Part shown: piece after piece, positions 46,430 through 57,700 of the stretch
How the letters are laid out: every line of letters starts with the position of its first letter
How positions within the stretch are numbered: the stretch's first letter is position 1
Source of the DNA: Flavobacterium sp. CF136
GTDB lineage: Bacteria > Bacteroidota > Bacteroidia > Flavobacteriales > Flavobacteriaceae
Assembly: GCF_000282055.1 (NCBI RefSeq)
Contig: NZ_AKJZ01000009.1
Location: forward strand, 59,318-123,317
DNA: 64,000 bases
Direction: 5' to 3'
Notes under the pieces: model-generated
The model's input: the letters and a program-made list of their open reading frames with translations, nothing else
The model's database searches: none
Told to the model about the DNA's origin: nothing
Made by a program: the position numbers and the translations under genes

Positions 46430-47011
46430 TCAAATTGACTCATTATTTAATTTAAAATCAGCGACTTCGATAACTTCGCCGGCTTTTAGGTTTTGCAAAT
46501 ATACATTTCCTATACGAACACGTATCAATCGCAAGGTCGGAAAACCAACTGCAGCAGTCATTTTTCGAACCTGACGAAACTTTCCTTCATTTACCGTAAT
46601 CGAAGCCCAGGAAGTAGGTCCATGACGTTCGTCTCTGATCTTTTTGGCTCTTGGTCCAAAATCAGGAATTTCAGTAACAATAAAAGCAGAGCAGGGTCTG
46701 GTTTTATATTTTCCTCCGTCAAAACCAATTTCAACACCTTTTTGCAATTGCTCGATAGCTTTCGGGGTTATAATGCCGTCAACTTGTACATAATATTCTT
46801 TATCAACTTTCTTGCTTCTTATTTGCTCGCTTACTTTTCCGTCAGTTGTAAGTAAAAGTAACCCTTCAGAGTCTTCATCCAAACGGCCAATTGCCATTGT
46901 ACCTTCGGGGAAATCATATAATTCCCCCAAAAGCTTTTTCTTTCTTTTTAATTCATATATAAACTGGCTCAGATAGCCGTAAGGTTTAAAAAGAATAAAA
47001 TGTTGGTGCAT
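46430..47011 (-). CDS. RluE-like pseudouridine synthase
   Basis: This protein of about 193 residues belongs to the RsuA/RluB/E/F branch and lacks the S4 domain, as RluE does. It begins MHQHFILFKPYGYLSQF and contains the catalytic GRLDEDSEGLLLLT with the active-site Asp, then GKFRQVRKM. The frame reaches a TTG at 47029, but that codon lies in a TATCTTTG promoter element (47034-47027), so the ATG at 47011 is the start. It modifies uridine in 23S rRNA. Confidence 0.9.
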   Translation of the reverse strand: MHQHFILFKPYGYLSQFIYELKRKKKLLGELYDFPEGTMAIGRLDEDSEGLLLLTTDGKVSEQIRSKKVDKEYYVQVDGIITPKAIEQLQKGVEIGFDGGKYKTRPCSAFIVTEIPDFGPRAKKIRDERHGPTSWASITVNEGKFRQVRKMTAAVGFPTLRLIRVRIGNVYLQNLKAGEVIEVADFKLNNESI

Positions 47012-47026
47012 GCTGAATTTTTTATG

Positions 47027-47056
47027 CAAAGATAGTTTTGTTTGATTATTATTGAA
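47027..47056 (-). promoter_or_regulatory. Promoter of the pseudouridine synthase gene
   Basis: On the minus strand TATCTTTG (47034-47027) matches the -7 consensus; about 19 bases upstream is TTTC in place of TTTG. It overlaps the would-be TTG start, which argues for the ATG at 47011. Confidence 0.5.
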
Positions 47057-47150
47057 AGAAGGGTTGTTTTATTATCCAAAAGCTATGTTAAAGAACTTAG
47101 ATTTCAGTCTTAGAATTCGTAATATTAATAGGAATTTAAAAAATAAAGAT

Positions 47151-47519
47151 ATGGAAACTAATAATTTAGGAACTAAAAAGATAAATGGAGTGCAAAAAAA
47201 TATAGAGGATTCTAAAGGTAAAAATGTTTCGCATGATACCAAATCTGATGAATTAAAACTAAAAAAAGAAGTTGTAACAGATGCTGACGGAAATAAAGAA
47301 GTTGTCGAGAGAGCACGGAATGAAAACGAGAAAATAAAAGAAGTTTCAAATCAAGCAGAAATAGATAATGAAAATTCAAATCGTGGGGTTTCGACTGAAG
47401 AAGAGGTGAAAAAAACGATTGAAAATAAAGATAGAAATTCGGATATCACCCCAAATCGTTACCCTAATTCTCATCCGGATAATCATGAAAACAGAGGAAA
47501 TATGAAATTAGATGAGTGA
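47151..47519 (+). CDS. Small highly charged hydrophilic protein
   Basis: This protein of about 122 residues, very rich in Lys, Glu, Asn and Asp, has no cysteine, membrane helix or signal peptide. It is likely disordered. The frame opens upstream at a TTG (47052), but the ATG at 47151, preceded by GGAATTTAAAAAATAAAGAT, is the better start. Function is unknown; the composition recalls stress-related hydrophilins, an inference only. The 47520-47840 gap after it holds a weak hairpin (CTATCT/AGATAG near 47550) and otherwise nothing recognised. Confidence 0.55.
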   Translation: METNNLGTKKINGVQKNIEDSKGKNVSHDTKSDELKLKKEVVTDADGNKEVVERARNENEKIKEVSNQAEIDNENSNRGVSTEEEVKKTIENKDRNSDITPNRYPNSHPDNHENRGNMKLDE

Positions 47520-47840
47520 AATAGTTATTTATTTTAAAATTATAAGAGCTATCTCGGTTTAAGATAGTTTATTGTAGTGTAATATTTTCATTTTTCATTA
47601 CGGATAAATTTAAATTAAGCTTTTTCCTGTTAAAAATATAAAAGTATTGAAATTTTTAAAATAACATATAATCTCGTAAAAACTAAGATATACCTGAGAA
47701 TACTTGAATTAATTTGTCGATAATGATGTTTTTGTTGAGAAATGTTTATAAAATATGATTTAATAAATTCATGGTTTTATAATATTCCCTTAACTTTAAA
47801 GGATATAAATTTAACCACTAAAAACTCTATTTTTTAAACT

Positions 47841-50800
47841 ATGAAAAACATTTACTCTTTGCGTCATTTATTGGCATTTTTAAGTTTTTTTTATTGCTTT
47901 TCGGCGAATCTTTTAGCACAGACTATGCCTACGGCGCAATCCTTGCCTTATACGCAAAAATTTGATGACTTGACGCCAGAATTAACAACTTTGCCAGTCG
48001 GATTGCAAGGATGGACTGCCAGCAATCCTTCAAGTGTTCCAACTCCTTCAAATTTTACAACATCAGGTACAATTTATGGCAATAAAGATTTAACTGCTAA
48101 TGGTTCGGCTAGTTCTTCTACTGGAGCCATCTATAATTACAATAAAAAAGTAGGTTTCTTAAATGGAGGTTCATTTTTGGATTTATCAATAGGTTTAGCT
48201 ATAAATACAACTAATAATTTTGGAATACAAGTTCAATACGATGCTATGGTAATTCGTAATCCTTATAATGGAAGCAATAACACACGTATTAATGAAATGG
48301 TGCTGCAATACCGGGTAGGGACTACAGCGGATTTTACATCATTATTAGAAACTGTTTATAGAAATAATACGACTACAAAAATCGGTTCAGGAGATACTAC
48401 CCCTCAAGATAATTGGAAAACAATAAAAGTCACTTTGCCTGCGGAATGTGATAATCAGCCTATGGTTCAGATTAGATGGATTTCTCGACAATTCTCTGGT
48501 AGTGGTTCACGTTCTTCTTTTGCAATTGATAATATTGATATTCAAAGCGATGTTACCGCTCCAATAAGTGATGCAGGTTATCCAAAAGCAGATAATATTT
48601 TATCACAAAGCTTTGATTTTTCTAATAAATTAGATGAATCAGGAAAAACTTATTATGTATTATTGCCTTCCGGAAGTACTACGCCAAGTTCAACTCAGAT
48701 AAAAGCCGGTCTTGATGCAAACGGAACTGCAGCTTTGCAATCAGGAATTTTGGATATTACTGATGAATCTCAGGTATATGTAAAAAGTTTTACCGGATTA
48801 AGTCTTAATACAGCTTATAGTGTTTTCTCCATTTCTGAAGATTCGCATGGTAATATACAGACAGTTGTAAATAAAGTTGATGTTACAACTTCAAATGTAA
48901 TAGTTCCTTCTTTATCCACAACAAGTACTTCACTTGATTTAGGGTTTTCAGAAGCCAGTTATGATTCAGAAAGTTTAAGTTATCAAATTCAGGGAGCAAA
49001 TCTTACGGATAATGTTGCTGTAACTGCTTCAGCTAATTTTACAATTTCGAAAGATAACAGCACTTTTGGATCTTCTTTGTTATTTAATGTATCTGATTTT
49101 GCAGCAAATGCAACTCCAACAGTTTATGTAAAGTTTACTCCAAATGCAACGACTACTTTTTCGGGTCAGATAACACATGAGTCAACTGGTGCAGCAAGCA
49201 AAATAGTTACCCTTACCGGAACAGGAATTAATCCATATGTGCAAGATTTTAACGATGCAAATGTTTTAACAAATAGTGGGTGGACACAGTATGATATAGC
49301 CGGAAGCGTTAATAAATGGGCATATACGACGACTGCCAGAAATGTGAATACCGGAACAGGTGCAGTTTTTATGAATGGCTATTCTGATAGCGGAGCCAGT
49401 AAAGATTGGTTAATATCACCAAAATTACGTTTGGATAATTTTAGTCAATTTCCATTGCTGTCTTTTTATTCCCATAAATATTTTGCAGGTCCGGGTTTAA
49501 AATTAATGGTTTCTGTTGATTATGATGGTAAGAGTAATCCGGAAACAGCTACATGGACAGAATTAGATGGAAATTTCCCAACAACAACAGGAACTTATGT
49601 TCAATCACAATCTATAAGTTTGGGAGGATATAAAACCAGTCATACCTACTTGGCATGGGTATACGAAACTACGGCAGGAGGAAGCAATAATGCTGCAGAA
49701 TGGTCACTGGATGATATTGCTATTACAAATGAATCAGGATATGTAGCTTCAAACCCTGTTTTAGATTTTGGAGTTGTAAATGTGAATACGGTTTCTGCCA
49801 GTCAGTCTTTTGTTTTCAACGCCGGAGGTTATGGAGATATTACAATTACAGCTCCTGCAGATTATCAGTTGTCTTTAGATAATAATTCGTTTCAGTCCGA
49901 TGTTGTGGTAAACGCTCTTGATGCATCAGCCGGAAAAACTATTTACGCAAGATTTACACCTTCGGTGAAAACATTAACTATTTCCGGAGCATTAACTGTA
50001 ACCGCAACTTCTTTGAATAAACAAATTGGAAATTTGACAGGTTCTTCTTTGCCAAAAGCAGATACTTTTGATGTTGTAACCTATAATTTAGAGTTCTTTG
50101 GCAGCGATGTAAAAGGTACTGATAATGTTGAATTTGGTCCAACTAATGACGTTTTGCAAATTGAGAATGTGGCTAAAGTCATGAACAAATTAAACGCAGA
50201 TGTGTATGTGGTTCAGGAAGTTTCTGATGATCCGTCTTTAAATGAATTAATTAAGCAAATAAACATTAACGGAAAAACATTTGATAAAACGATTTCGACA
50301 TCATGGTCCTATTCTTTCAATGCACCCGACCCGAATTTTCCTCCTCAAAAACTGGTTGTACTTTACAATACACAAACTACTACCGTAAAAAGCACCCGCG
50401 TAATGTTTAAGGACTTATATGATAAGATCCGTGCAAATACAACGACTTTACCAAATTATCCGGGTAGTAATGATGACAGTTTCTTTTCATCAGGACGTTT
50501 GCCTTATATGGTACAAATAGAAACGAATATTGGTGGGGTTAAAAAAGAAATTACCCTGATTGATCTTCATGCCCGTGCCAATAGCGGAACAGATATAGCG
50601 AGATACAATATGCGTAAATACGATGCCCAATTATTAAAAGACAGTCTGGATGTTTATTATCCAAATGCAAATTTGATGATTTTGGGAGATTTTAATGATG
50701 ATGTAAAAGCATCTGTTATTACGCCGAATCCTTCATCTTACGAAGCATTTGTTAATGATACCAGTAATTACAATGCACTTACTTTGGGGATTAGCCAGGC

Positions 50801-51272
50801 TGGTGCTTATAGTTATTTAAGTTCCACAGGATTTTTAGATCATATTATAATTTCTAATGAGCTGTCAGATGAATATATTGCAAATTCTATCGCAGTATAT
50901 GACCCGCGTACAGATATTGCAAGTTATACAACCACAACTTCAGACCATGGTCCGGTAATTGCCCGTTTTGAATTAAAAGAAGACAATCTGGGAACAATTG
51001 ATTTTGAAACAAATAACGGATTTGCTGTGAGAACATATCCTAATCCTGTTACAGATGTTATGAATGTTTTTGTCAAAAGTAACACAGAGAAGAATCTGAA
51101 ATTAAGAATTTATGATATCAGCGGGCGTTTAGTCGGAAACCCTGTTGGAATTACTGGAGGACAGCAAAATGATACAGCTGTTCCTGTAAGTTATCTTAAA
51201 ACCGGTATCTATATTTACACTTTGACCGAAAATAATAAAGTTGTTTTTAGAGATAAAATCATAAAGAAATAA
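47841..51272 (+). CDS. T9SS-exported endonuclease/exonuclease/phosphatase protein
   Basis: This 1143-residue secreted multidomain protein has a signal peptide (ending NLLAQ, about residue 27). An N-terminal jelly-roll-like part and choice-of-anchor J-like module follow, with DWLISPKLRLDNFSQFPLLS. Ig-like/abnormal-spindle-type domains (NPVLDFGVVNVNT) precede an EEP nuclease domain (about 740-1040). The EEP motifs are YNLEFFGSD, VVQEVSDD, MILGDFNDD and TTTSDHGPV, covering metal- and phosphate-binding residues. A T9SS type A domain (TYPNPVTDVMNVF to FRDKIIKK) closes it. It probably degrades extracellular DNA or phosphodiesters. Confidence 0.88.
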   Translation: MKNIYSLRHLLAFLSFFYCFSANLLAQTMPTAQSLPYTQKFDDLTPELTTLPVGLQGWTASNPSSVPTPSNFTTSGTIYGNKDLTANGSASSSTGAIYNYNKKVGFLNGGSFLDLSIGLAINTTNNFGIQVQYDAMVIRNPYNGSNNTRINEMVLQYRVGTTADFTSLLETVYRNNTTTKIGSGDTTPQDNWKTIKVTLPAECDNQPMVQIRWISRQFSGSGSRSSFAIDNIDIQSDVTAPISDAGYPKADNILSQSFDFSNKLDESGKTYYVLLPSGSTTPSSTQIKAGLDANGTAALQSGILDITDESQVYVKSFTGLSLNTAYSVFSISEDSHGNIQTVVNKVDVTTSNVIVPSLSTTSTSLDLGFSEASYDSESLSYQIQGANLTDNVAVTASANFTISKDNSTFGSSLLFNVSDFAANATPTVYVKFTPNATTTFSGQITHESTGAASKIVTLTGTGINPYVQDFNDANVLTNSGWTQYDIAGSVNKWAYTTTARNVNTGTGAVFMNGYSDSGASKDWLISPKLRLDNFSQFPLLSFYSHKYFAGPGLKLMVSVDYDGKSNPETATWTELDGNFPTTTGTYVQSQSISLGGYKTSHTYLAWVYETTAGGSNNAAEWSLDDIAITNESGYVASNPVLDFGVVNVNTVSASQSFVFNAGGYGDITITAPADYQLSLDNNSFQSDVVVNALDASAGKTIYARFTPSVKTLTISGALTVTATSLNKQIGNLTGSSLPKADTFDVVTYNLEFFGSDVKGTDNVEFGPTNDVLQIENVAKVMNKLNADVYVVQEVSDDPSLNELIKQININGKTFDKTISTSWSYSFNAPDPNFPPQKLVVLYNTQTTTVKSTRVMFKDLYDKIRANTTTLPNYPGSNDDSFFSSGRLPYMVQIETNIGGVKKEITLIDLHARANSGTDIARYNMRKYDAQLLKDSLDVYYPNANLMILGDFNDDVKASVITPNPSSYEAFVNDTSNYNALTLGISQAGAYSYLSSTGFLDHIIISNELSDEYIANSIAVYDPRTDIASYTTTTSDHGPVIARFELKEDNLGTIDFETNNGFAVRTYPNPVTDVMNVFVKSNTEKNLKLRIYDISGRLVGNPVGITGGQQNDTAVPVSYLKTGIYIYTLTENNKVVFRDKIIKK

Positions 51273-51296
51273 GCAGAGAATAAATAGTATAAAAAC

Positions 51297-51328
51297 AGGC
51301 AGTTCGAATTGAGCTGCCTATTTTTTTG
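51297..51328 (+). terminator. Rho-independent terminator
   Basis: An AGGCAG(T)TC/GAGCTGCCT hairpin and eight Ts follow the EEP gene. Confidence 0.85.
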
Positions 51329-51454
51329 TAAATTTTAATCAGTATAAAAATCTGATTAAAATTTAATACTTTTGGAAAAATAAATTTCAACAAATTTGAT
51401 GATTAATTTTAAAACTATAATTAAAACCATATTAACTATTCAAGAACATTTTCA

Positions 51455-54226
51455 ATGTCAAAAAAAACCTTTTTAATAATTCTATTATTTCTAAATTCTT
51501 ACGTACAATCTCAAAATGCACCATACGTAAAAGAATTTGTTCAAAAAATTATACCTCCTTCTCCAACTGCTTATGCCTTTTCAACATACGGCAATTTACC
51601 ATTAAATGGAAGCTCAGGAGGTTTTGCTTATAATGTTCCTGTTTATACTGTTCAATCTGGGGATATCGATGCCCCCATTTCTCTTAACTATTATAGCCAC
51701 GGGGTGAATGTTGATGGATTATCCGGTATAGTTGGAACAGACTGGAGCTTAAATGCAGGAGGTGTAATTTCCAGGGTTGTAAAAGATTATCCAGATGACT
51801 TGGCAGGCGCAGGAGGCCGGTGGTATCCCTCCACAATAGACTTGTCAGACGAAACCTCAAAGTTATATATACAAAATTTAGTTAGGGATTCCAGTTATGA
51901 TGGTGAGCAGGATTGGTTTTCTTTTAATGCCAATGGGATTTCTGGCAGTTTTTATTTTGACCAGGATTTGGTACCACATATTATGGATAATGAACATATT
52001 ATGATTTCTTATCAAATTTTAAACAATAATATTACCAGTTTTACAATTACCGATGAGAAAGGATTTAAATATATATTTGGTGGCGATTCCAATTTTATAG
52101 AAACAAATATTAATTATGAAGAATGTTCCAGCCAAGTAATACCGTATACCTCTAGTTGGTTTTTAAAAGAAATAATTTCCCCAAAAAATAATGTTGTCTC
52201 TTTTACCTATGCAGCAAATAGTTTGAACTATAAAACAAGCTTTAGCGAAAACTTAACCCTATCACAAGGATGTTCTAATCAGACAGGAACTGCTTTTATG
52301 CAAACTGTCACTGATTGTACCAGTGGTAATAATATGGAATCAAAAGTAATATCTACAATAAGTTTCAAAAATAATATTGTGGCTTTTGACTACAATTCAG
52401 GCAGGGAAGATGGAGGAGGGAAATCTCTAAAATCAGTAAAAATTACAGCAAATAATGTACTGGTTAAGCAAGTGAATCTAAACTATGATATGGTTAGTAA
52501 CAGATCAACACCGATTAATTCCGGTTTATCAGCAGAAACAGGTTTAGGATATAGATTGTTTTTAAAAGAAATAATTTTTAATGGGGATTTACAGTCTGCT
52601 AATTTAGAAAAATATTCTTTTGAATATTACGAAAATAATAAACTACCAACTCGTTTAAGTTTTTCCAAAGATAAATTTGGATTTAATAATGGCAGTGCCA
52701 ACGCAAAACCTTTTAGCAGTAGTTTATTGAATTCTGATATTGCAGCTTATATTAGTTCTGATTTGGCTACTGCTAATTTAGAAGTAAACCCAAATGTGGT
52801 CTATTATGGTATGCTAAAAAAAATCACGTATCCTACTGGTGGTAATACTACAATTTCTTATGAAGCAAATGCGGATACCAAACCTGTAGAAGAGCCCCTT
52901 TCGAAATCAATAAACATAATAAAATACTGCGATAGCAATACAACTCCGGTAATAGGTACTTTTGAATTTGTTTCAGATGGTTCTGTTTTGAATTTTGATG
53001 CTTTTGCAAACTACCAAGGGGGTACTTGTTCATTAGGACTTGCCAGTACCAAATACAATGTTAAGGTATATAAAGATAATATATTGATATTGGATCAGTA
53101 TCCTTTTTATGGAAGCCATCTAAAAACTGATAAAACAATAGCTTGTCTGAGTCAGCCAACTTCAACGTCCACCGCTCCTATTTGCACTGTAGGCGGGAGT
53201 ACCTACAAAATAATAATTTCATTAGATAAAGGCGGGGTTTATGGCAGTGTTGCTATTTTATATAACAAAACGGCAATAGAAAAAACAATATATGGGGGAG
53301 GCGCCAGAGTGAAAGAAATTGAAGACATTACCAATGAGCAAGGCTTTAATAAACGCCACTTTTATTATAATAAATTAGTTGATTATGCATCTGCAAATAC
53401 AACTATGCAGCATTATTATGAACCCTTATTTTATTCAAGTACACAATCTGTACTTTATTGTACAACTGAGATGACTGGATGCGGCCCTCAGGGGATTCGC
53501 AAAATATCTATAAACTCAAATTCATCCAATGCTTCCTATTTGACCCGTCAGGCTATTAGTTACACTGCTGTTACAGAAATGTATGAAAAAAATGGGGTAA
53601 AAAATGGAGCTAACGAAAAACTGTATACCCTTAATTCTGATACTCCCGGACAAATGCTTTTTGGGGATAATATTTATGGAGTACCCGCATCTAATTATGC
53701 AGATTTTTTTAAGGATTTAATTGAAGAAGAAAGAGTTTATGACACCTTAAATAATCTAAAATCTAAAAAAGTATTTGGTTACAGTTTATTATCAAGTAAC
53801 TACCTGAGAAGTTTTATTGCAAGACGAAACTACAAGGTGCCTGACGAGTTTGATTATGATAGTTGTGCTTATAATAAACCTACTCTTTTTAGTAATTATT
53901 CTATGTGGACTTATCAAAACTTCTATGGGATCATAAAACTCATCTCTACAACCGAAACAAATTATTTTCCAAATCAAGAAATAGAAACAATTTCTAAAAA
54001 TACTTATGGTAACACTCCCTTTTATTCTTTGACATCAAACGACTATACCAATTCTAAAGGCGAACAACTTATAACAAAATACAGTTATCCGCAAGACTTA
54101 GTAACCATAGAACAAACACCTTACATGCAAGAACTAGTTAATACCAATAGAATAGCAGAACCCATTATAATCAAAACTTTTAAAGGCTCTTTAAAATTAT
54201 CTGAAAAACATGTTAAGTTTATCTGA
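51455..54226 (+). CDS. YD-repeat/RHS-associated protein, N-terminal part (broken)
   Basis: This 923-residue open frame has a signal peptide (MSKKTFLIILLFLNSYVQSQ). A conserved Bacteroidetes RHS-partner domain follows with INLNYYSHG-like (ISLNYYSHGVNVDGLSGIVG) and DWSLNAGGVISR. It ends artificially at KHVKFI. A 22-bp tandem duplication at 54197-54240 shifts the frame here. Read without the second copy, the protein continues into the 54210 frame with VKYDKSTSTGNLL, giving an intact protein of about 1090 residues. Such proteins precede RHS toxins and probably help their delivery. Signs of transfer or decay are limited to this duplication. Confidence 0.8.
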   Translation: MSKKTFLIILLFLNSYVQSQNAPYVKEFVQKIIPPSPTAYAFSTYGNLPLNGSSGGFAYNVPVYTVQSGDIDAPISLNYYSHGVNVDGLSGIVGTDWSLNAGGVISRVVKDYPDDLAGAGGRWYPSTIDLSDETSKLYIQNLVRDSSYDGEQDWFSFNANGISGSFYFDQDLVPHIMDNEHIMISYQILNNNITSFTITDEKGFKYIFGGDSNFIETNINYEECSSQVIPYTSSWFLKEIISPKNNVVSFTYAANSLNYKTSFSENLTLSQGCSNQTGTAFMQTVTDCTSGNNMESKVISTISFKNNIVAFDYNSGREDGGGKSLKSVKITANNVLVKQVNLNYDMVSNRSTPINSGLSAETGLGYRLFLKEIIFNGDLQSANLEKYSFEYYENNKLPTRLSFSKDKFGFNNGSANAKPFSSSLLNSDIAAYISSDLATANLEVNPNVVYYGMLKKITYPTGGNTTISYEANADTKPVEEPLSKSINIIKYCDSNTTPVIGTFEFVSDGSVLNFDAFANYQGGTCSLGLASTKYNVKVYKDNILILDQYPFYGSHLKTDKTIACLSQPTSTSTAPICTVGGSTYKIIISLDKGGVYGSVAILYNKTAIEKTIYGGGARVKEIEDITNEQGFNKRHFYYNKLVDYASANTTMQHYYEPLFYSSTQSVLYCTTEMTGCGPQGIRKISINSNSSNASYLTRQAISYTAVTEMYEKNGVKNGANEKLYTLNSDTPGQMLFGDNIYGVPASNYADFFKDLIEEERVYDTLNNLKSKKVFGYSLLSSNYLRSFIARRNYKVPDEFDYDSCAYNKPTLFSNYSMWTYQNFYGIIKLISTTETNYFPNQEIETISKNTYGNTPFYSLTSNDYTNSKGEQLITKYSYPQDLVTIEQTPYMQELVNTNRIAEPIIIKTFKGSLKLSEKHVKFI

Positions 54227-54240
54227 AAAACATGTTAAGT
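54197..54240 (+). repeat. 22-bp tandem duplication, frame-breaking
   Basis: Two identical 22-base copies lie head to tail at 54197-54218 and 54219-54240. Because 22 is not a multiple of 3, two copies cut the gene and one copy (or four) restores it. The junction is exact, so this is a recent slippage event. Confidence 0.95.
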
Positions 54241-54734
54241 ATGATAAATCCACTTCTACAGGAAATCTTTTATTATCAAAAGAAATCCATACAAATAAAG
54301 GAACTACAGATATTAATATAGGAACAGCAACTGATAGAAAACTAATATTTGATCAATACGATGACAAAGGGAATATTCAGCAGTATACACTTGAAAATGG
54401 AATTCCTGTGTCAATTATCTGGGGATATAACAAAACGCAGCCTATTGCGAAAATTGAAAACGCTACAAATGCACAGATTGCTATAGCTTTAGGAATATCA
54501 GATTTAAACAATATAAATGAAACGGACCTGACTGCTATAAATAATTTAAGAAATTCTTTATCAAATGCCATGGTCACAACCTATACCCATATCCCACTGG
54601 TGGGGGTAAGTACAATAACAGACCCTAAAGAAGATAAGATCACTTATACCTACGATAGTTTTGGCAGGCTCAAATTTGTAAAAGACAAAGATGGCAATAT
54701 CCTTTCTGATAACCAATACAATTACAAACAATAA
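54210..54734 (+). CDS. YD-repeat/RHS-associated protein, C-terminal fragment
   Basis: This 174-residue frame starts at an ATG inside the duplication and continues the preceding gene. It contains IIWGYNKTQPIAKIENAT and YD-like repeats (ITYTYDSFGRLKFVKDKDGN), and ends at DNQYNYKQ. It has no signal peptide of its own, so it would stay in the cytoplasm if made alone. It ends 15 bases before the RHS core gene. Confidence 0.75.
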   Translation: MLSLSEKHVKYDKSTSTGNLLLSKEIHTNKGTTDINIGTATDRKLIFDQYDDKGNIQQYTLENGIPVSIIWGYNKTQPIAKIENATNAQIAIALGISDLNNINETDLTAINNLRNSLSNAMVTTYTHIPLVGVSTITDPKEDKITYTYDSFGRLKFVKDKDGNILSDNQYNYKQ

Positions 54735-54748
54735 AAACCAAAAGTAAC

Positions 54749-57700
54749 ATGAAAAAAATAGTAAACCTGCTTTTGGTTTTGTTTCCAATTGTGGCAATTA
54801 GCCAGACGATCACCCAGAATTATATAAAAACAACAACTTATAAGGTACCAACCCAGACTGCTATTTCGGCACCAACGATTACACAAGCCAATCAAAACAT
54901 CACCTATTTTGATGGTTTGGGTCGTCCTGTCCAGCAAGTAGCACACCAGCAATCCGGTACAGGAAAAGATATCGTGACCCCCGTAGAATATGATGCTTTT
55001 GGACGTCAGGTGAAAGACTATCTGCCTTATGTGCCCACAGCCGCTGCTTCACTCGATTATAAAACTACCGCTCTCACGGAGGTTGGTACATTTTATAATA
55101 CGGTGAAATACGAAAACACCACCAACCCTTTTTCTCAAAAAGAATTTGAAGCTTCACCGCTTAACAGGGTACTGAAGCAAGCCGCTCCGGGAGAGGACTG
55201 GAAATTAGGTAATGGCCATGAAATAAGATTTGATTACCAAACGAATACTGATACAGACAAGGTAAGGCGTTTTGGGGTTTCCTTTATTGCAGGAAATACG
55301 GAAAACCCTTATTTGGAGGACCAGGGTGTTTATGATCCTTCGCAATTGTACAAGACAGTTACCAAAGATGAAAACTGGCAAGTGAATCAAGCCTACTATC
55401 CTTTCTATCTTGATGATCATACGACGCAAGAGTTTAAAGATAAGGAGGGACATATTGTTTTAAAACGAACTTTCGATGCAAATAAATGGCATGATACCTA
55501 TTATGTATATGATGATTATGGTAATCTTACTTATGTCTTGCCCCCTAAAACTGCTACATACAGTAATTTAGGACAGCAGTTTCAAAACCAGGAAATTTTC
55601 CTGGATAGTTCGAATGATGTAAACTTTTTTACATACGACACCTATTACACTGAAATTGACATGTACGAATCTAATGGAAAATTAGAATGTTCTTTGTATG
55701 CGGAAAATGTTTTTGATGATCCCTTAAAAGATGGTAAAATTGCAGACTTAAATTTCAATGTTGATTTGCCCAATATGCTTTTAGGAGATATTATGATGTA
55801 TAACATAAAGGAGGAACTGGCTGTTGCAGGTACTGCTTATATTCGTAATGGAGATTTATATTTTGATTCCACTGGTATTAATGTATTTACAGACCGAGGC
55901 ACCAATACTCTCCACGCGCATTTTTCCATAAATCTTGGCGATTACCAAAACAATTTTACTGTACCTTCACTGGAGAGGCAAACTTTTAATGACTTGATTT
56001 ATCAATATAGGTATGACAAACGCAACCGGCCTGTAGAGAAAAAACTCCCTGGTAAAGACTGGGAATACATTGTATATGATAAACTCGACAGGCCTGTTTT
56101 AACTCAAGATGCCAATTTAAGGGGCAGTCAAAAATGGTTATTTACAAAGTATGACGCATTTGGGCGTGTCGCTTATACAGGAATGATTAGGAACGTAACT
56201 TATCTAAGTAGAATTGATATGCAGAATTATTTTGACACCCAGAATAATGTTGCAGATAAAATGTATGAGTCAAAAATAACATCAGGGACGGGTTATGACA
56301 ATACCTATTACACTAATGCTAATTTTCCGAACACGGGTATTGAGATCTATACAGTTAATTACTATGATGATTATAACTTTGATACAAACGGCAGTACGCC
56401 CGTTAGCCCGGTTGTTAATACTAAGGGTTTAACCACGGGAAATAAAGTCAGGATATTGGATACAACCAACTGGACAACCAATGTAACTGGCTATGATGCA
56501 AAAGGCAGGGTAATTTATAGTTACAGTAAAAACGATTATCTGGGTACAACAAGCACGGTCAGCAGTGAACTCAATTTTATCGGACAAACTTTAAAAAACA
56601 CATCTACCCATCTCCGAAATAGTGTTACAACAACTATAGTCGATATTTTTACATACGATGGCGCCGGAAGACTTACCAAACAAACACAATCTATTAATGG
56701 AACTGCAACACCCGAAGTAATTGCAGAGAATGTTTACGATGAACTCGGACAGCTTATTCAGAAAAATGTTGGCGGGAGAACAACTCAAAATCGTTTACAA
56801 ACAATAGATTATACTTATAATATTCGGGGCTGGCTGAAAGGAATAAATGATAGTGATTCCAATTACCTTACCATAAGTATGGGTTCAGGTGACTTGTTTG
56901 GTTTTCAGATACATTATAACAAACCTACTTTTGGAGGTAAAGCATTATACAATGGGAACATCAGTCAGACTTTTTGGAAAACCGATGCAAACTTGAAAAG
57001 CTACACTTATCGCTATGATGCACTAAATAGGTTTAAGACAGCCAAATATTCTCAAAATAATGATTTTTATAACTACAAATTTAACGAAACTATTAATAAT
57101 TATGATCGTAATGGAAATATATTGAGCTTTTTCCGTTATATGGAAAGACCAGATTTTACTTCCTTATCAATTCCTATTGACGACTTAACTTATACATATG
57201 ACAAGGGAAATAAATTAATAAAAGTGGATGATGGCTATAAAAGTTCAACCTATGGTGCCGAAGGGTTCAAAGACGGGACTAATACTGGCAACGATTATAT
57301 CTATGATGCCAATGGAAATATGACCAGAGATTATAATAAAGGGATAGGGACATCTTCAACTGACGGAATTACTTATAACCATCTGAACCTTCCTGTTAAA
57401 ATAACATTTGGAACCGGAACTATCGATTATGTGTATGATGCAACAGGTGTAAAACAGCGTAAAATAGTAAGTACAGGAATTACAACAGATTATGCAGAAG
57501 GATTTCAGTATGAAAACAATGTATTGAAATTTTTCCCGCAACCTGAAGGTTTTGTAGAGTATAATTCAGGAATTTTTAGTTATATTTATCAATACAAAGA
57601 TCATTTAGGGAATGTACGATTGAGTTACGGCGATTCGAATAACGATGGAACAATTACTGCTTCTGAAATTCTGGAAGAAAACAATTATTATCCGTTTGGG

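Noticed and set aside
47027..47029. TTG start of the pseudouridine synthase at 47029
   Set aside because: The codon lies inside a TATCTTTG promoter element, so it would not be in the mRNA; the ATG at 47011 fits the family N-terminus.
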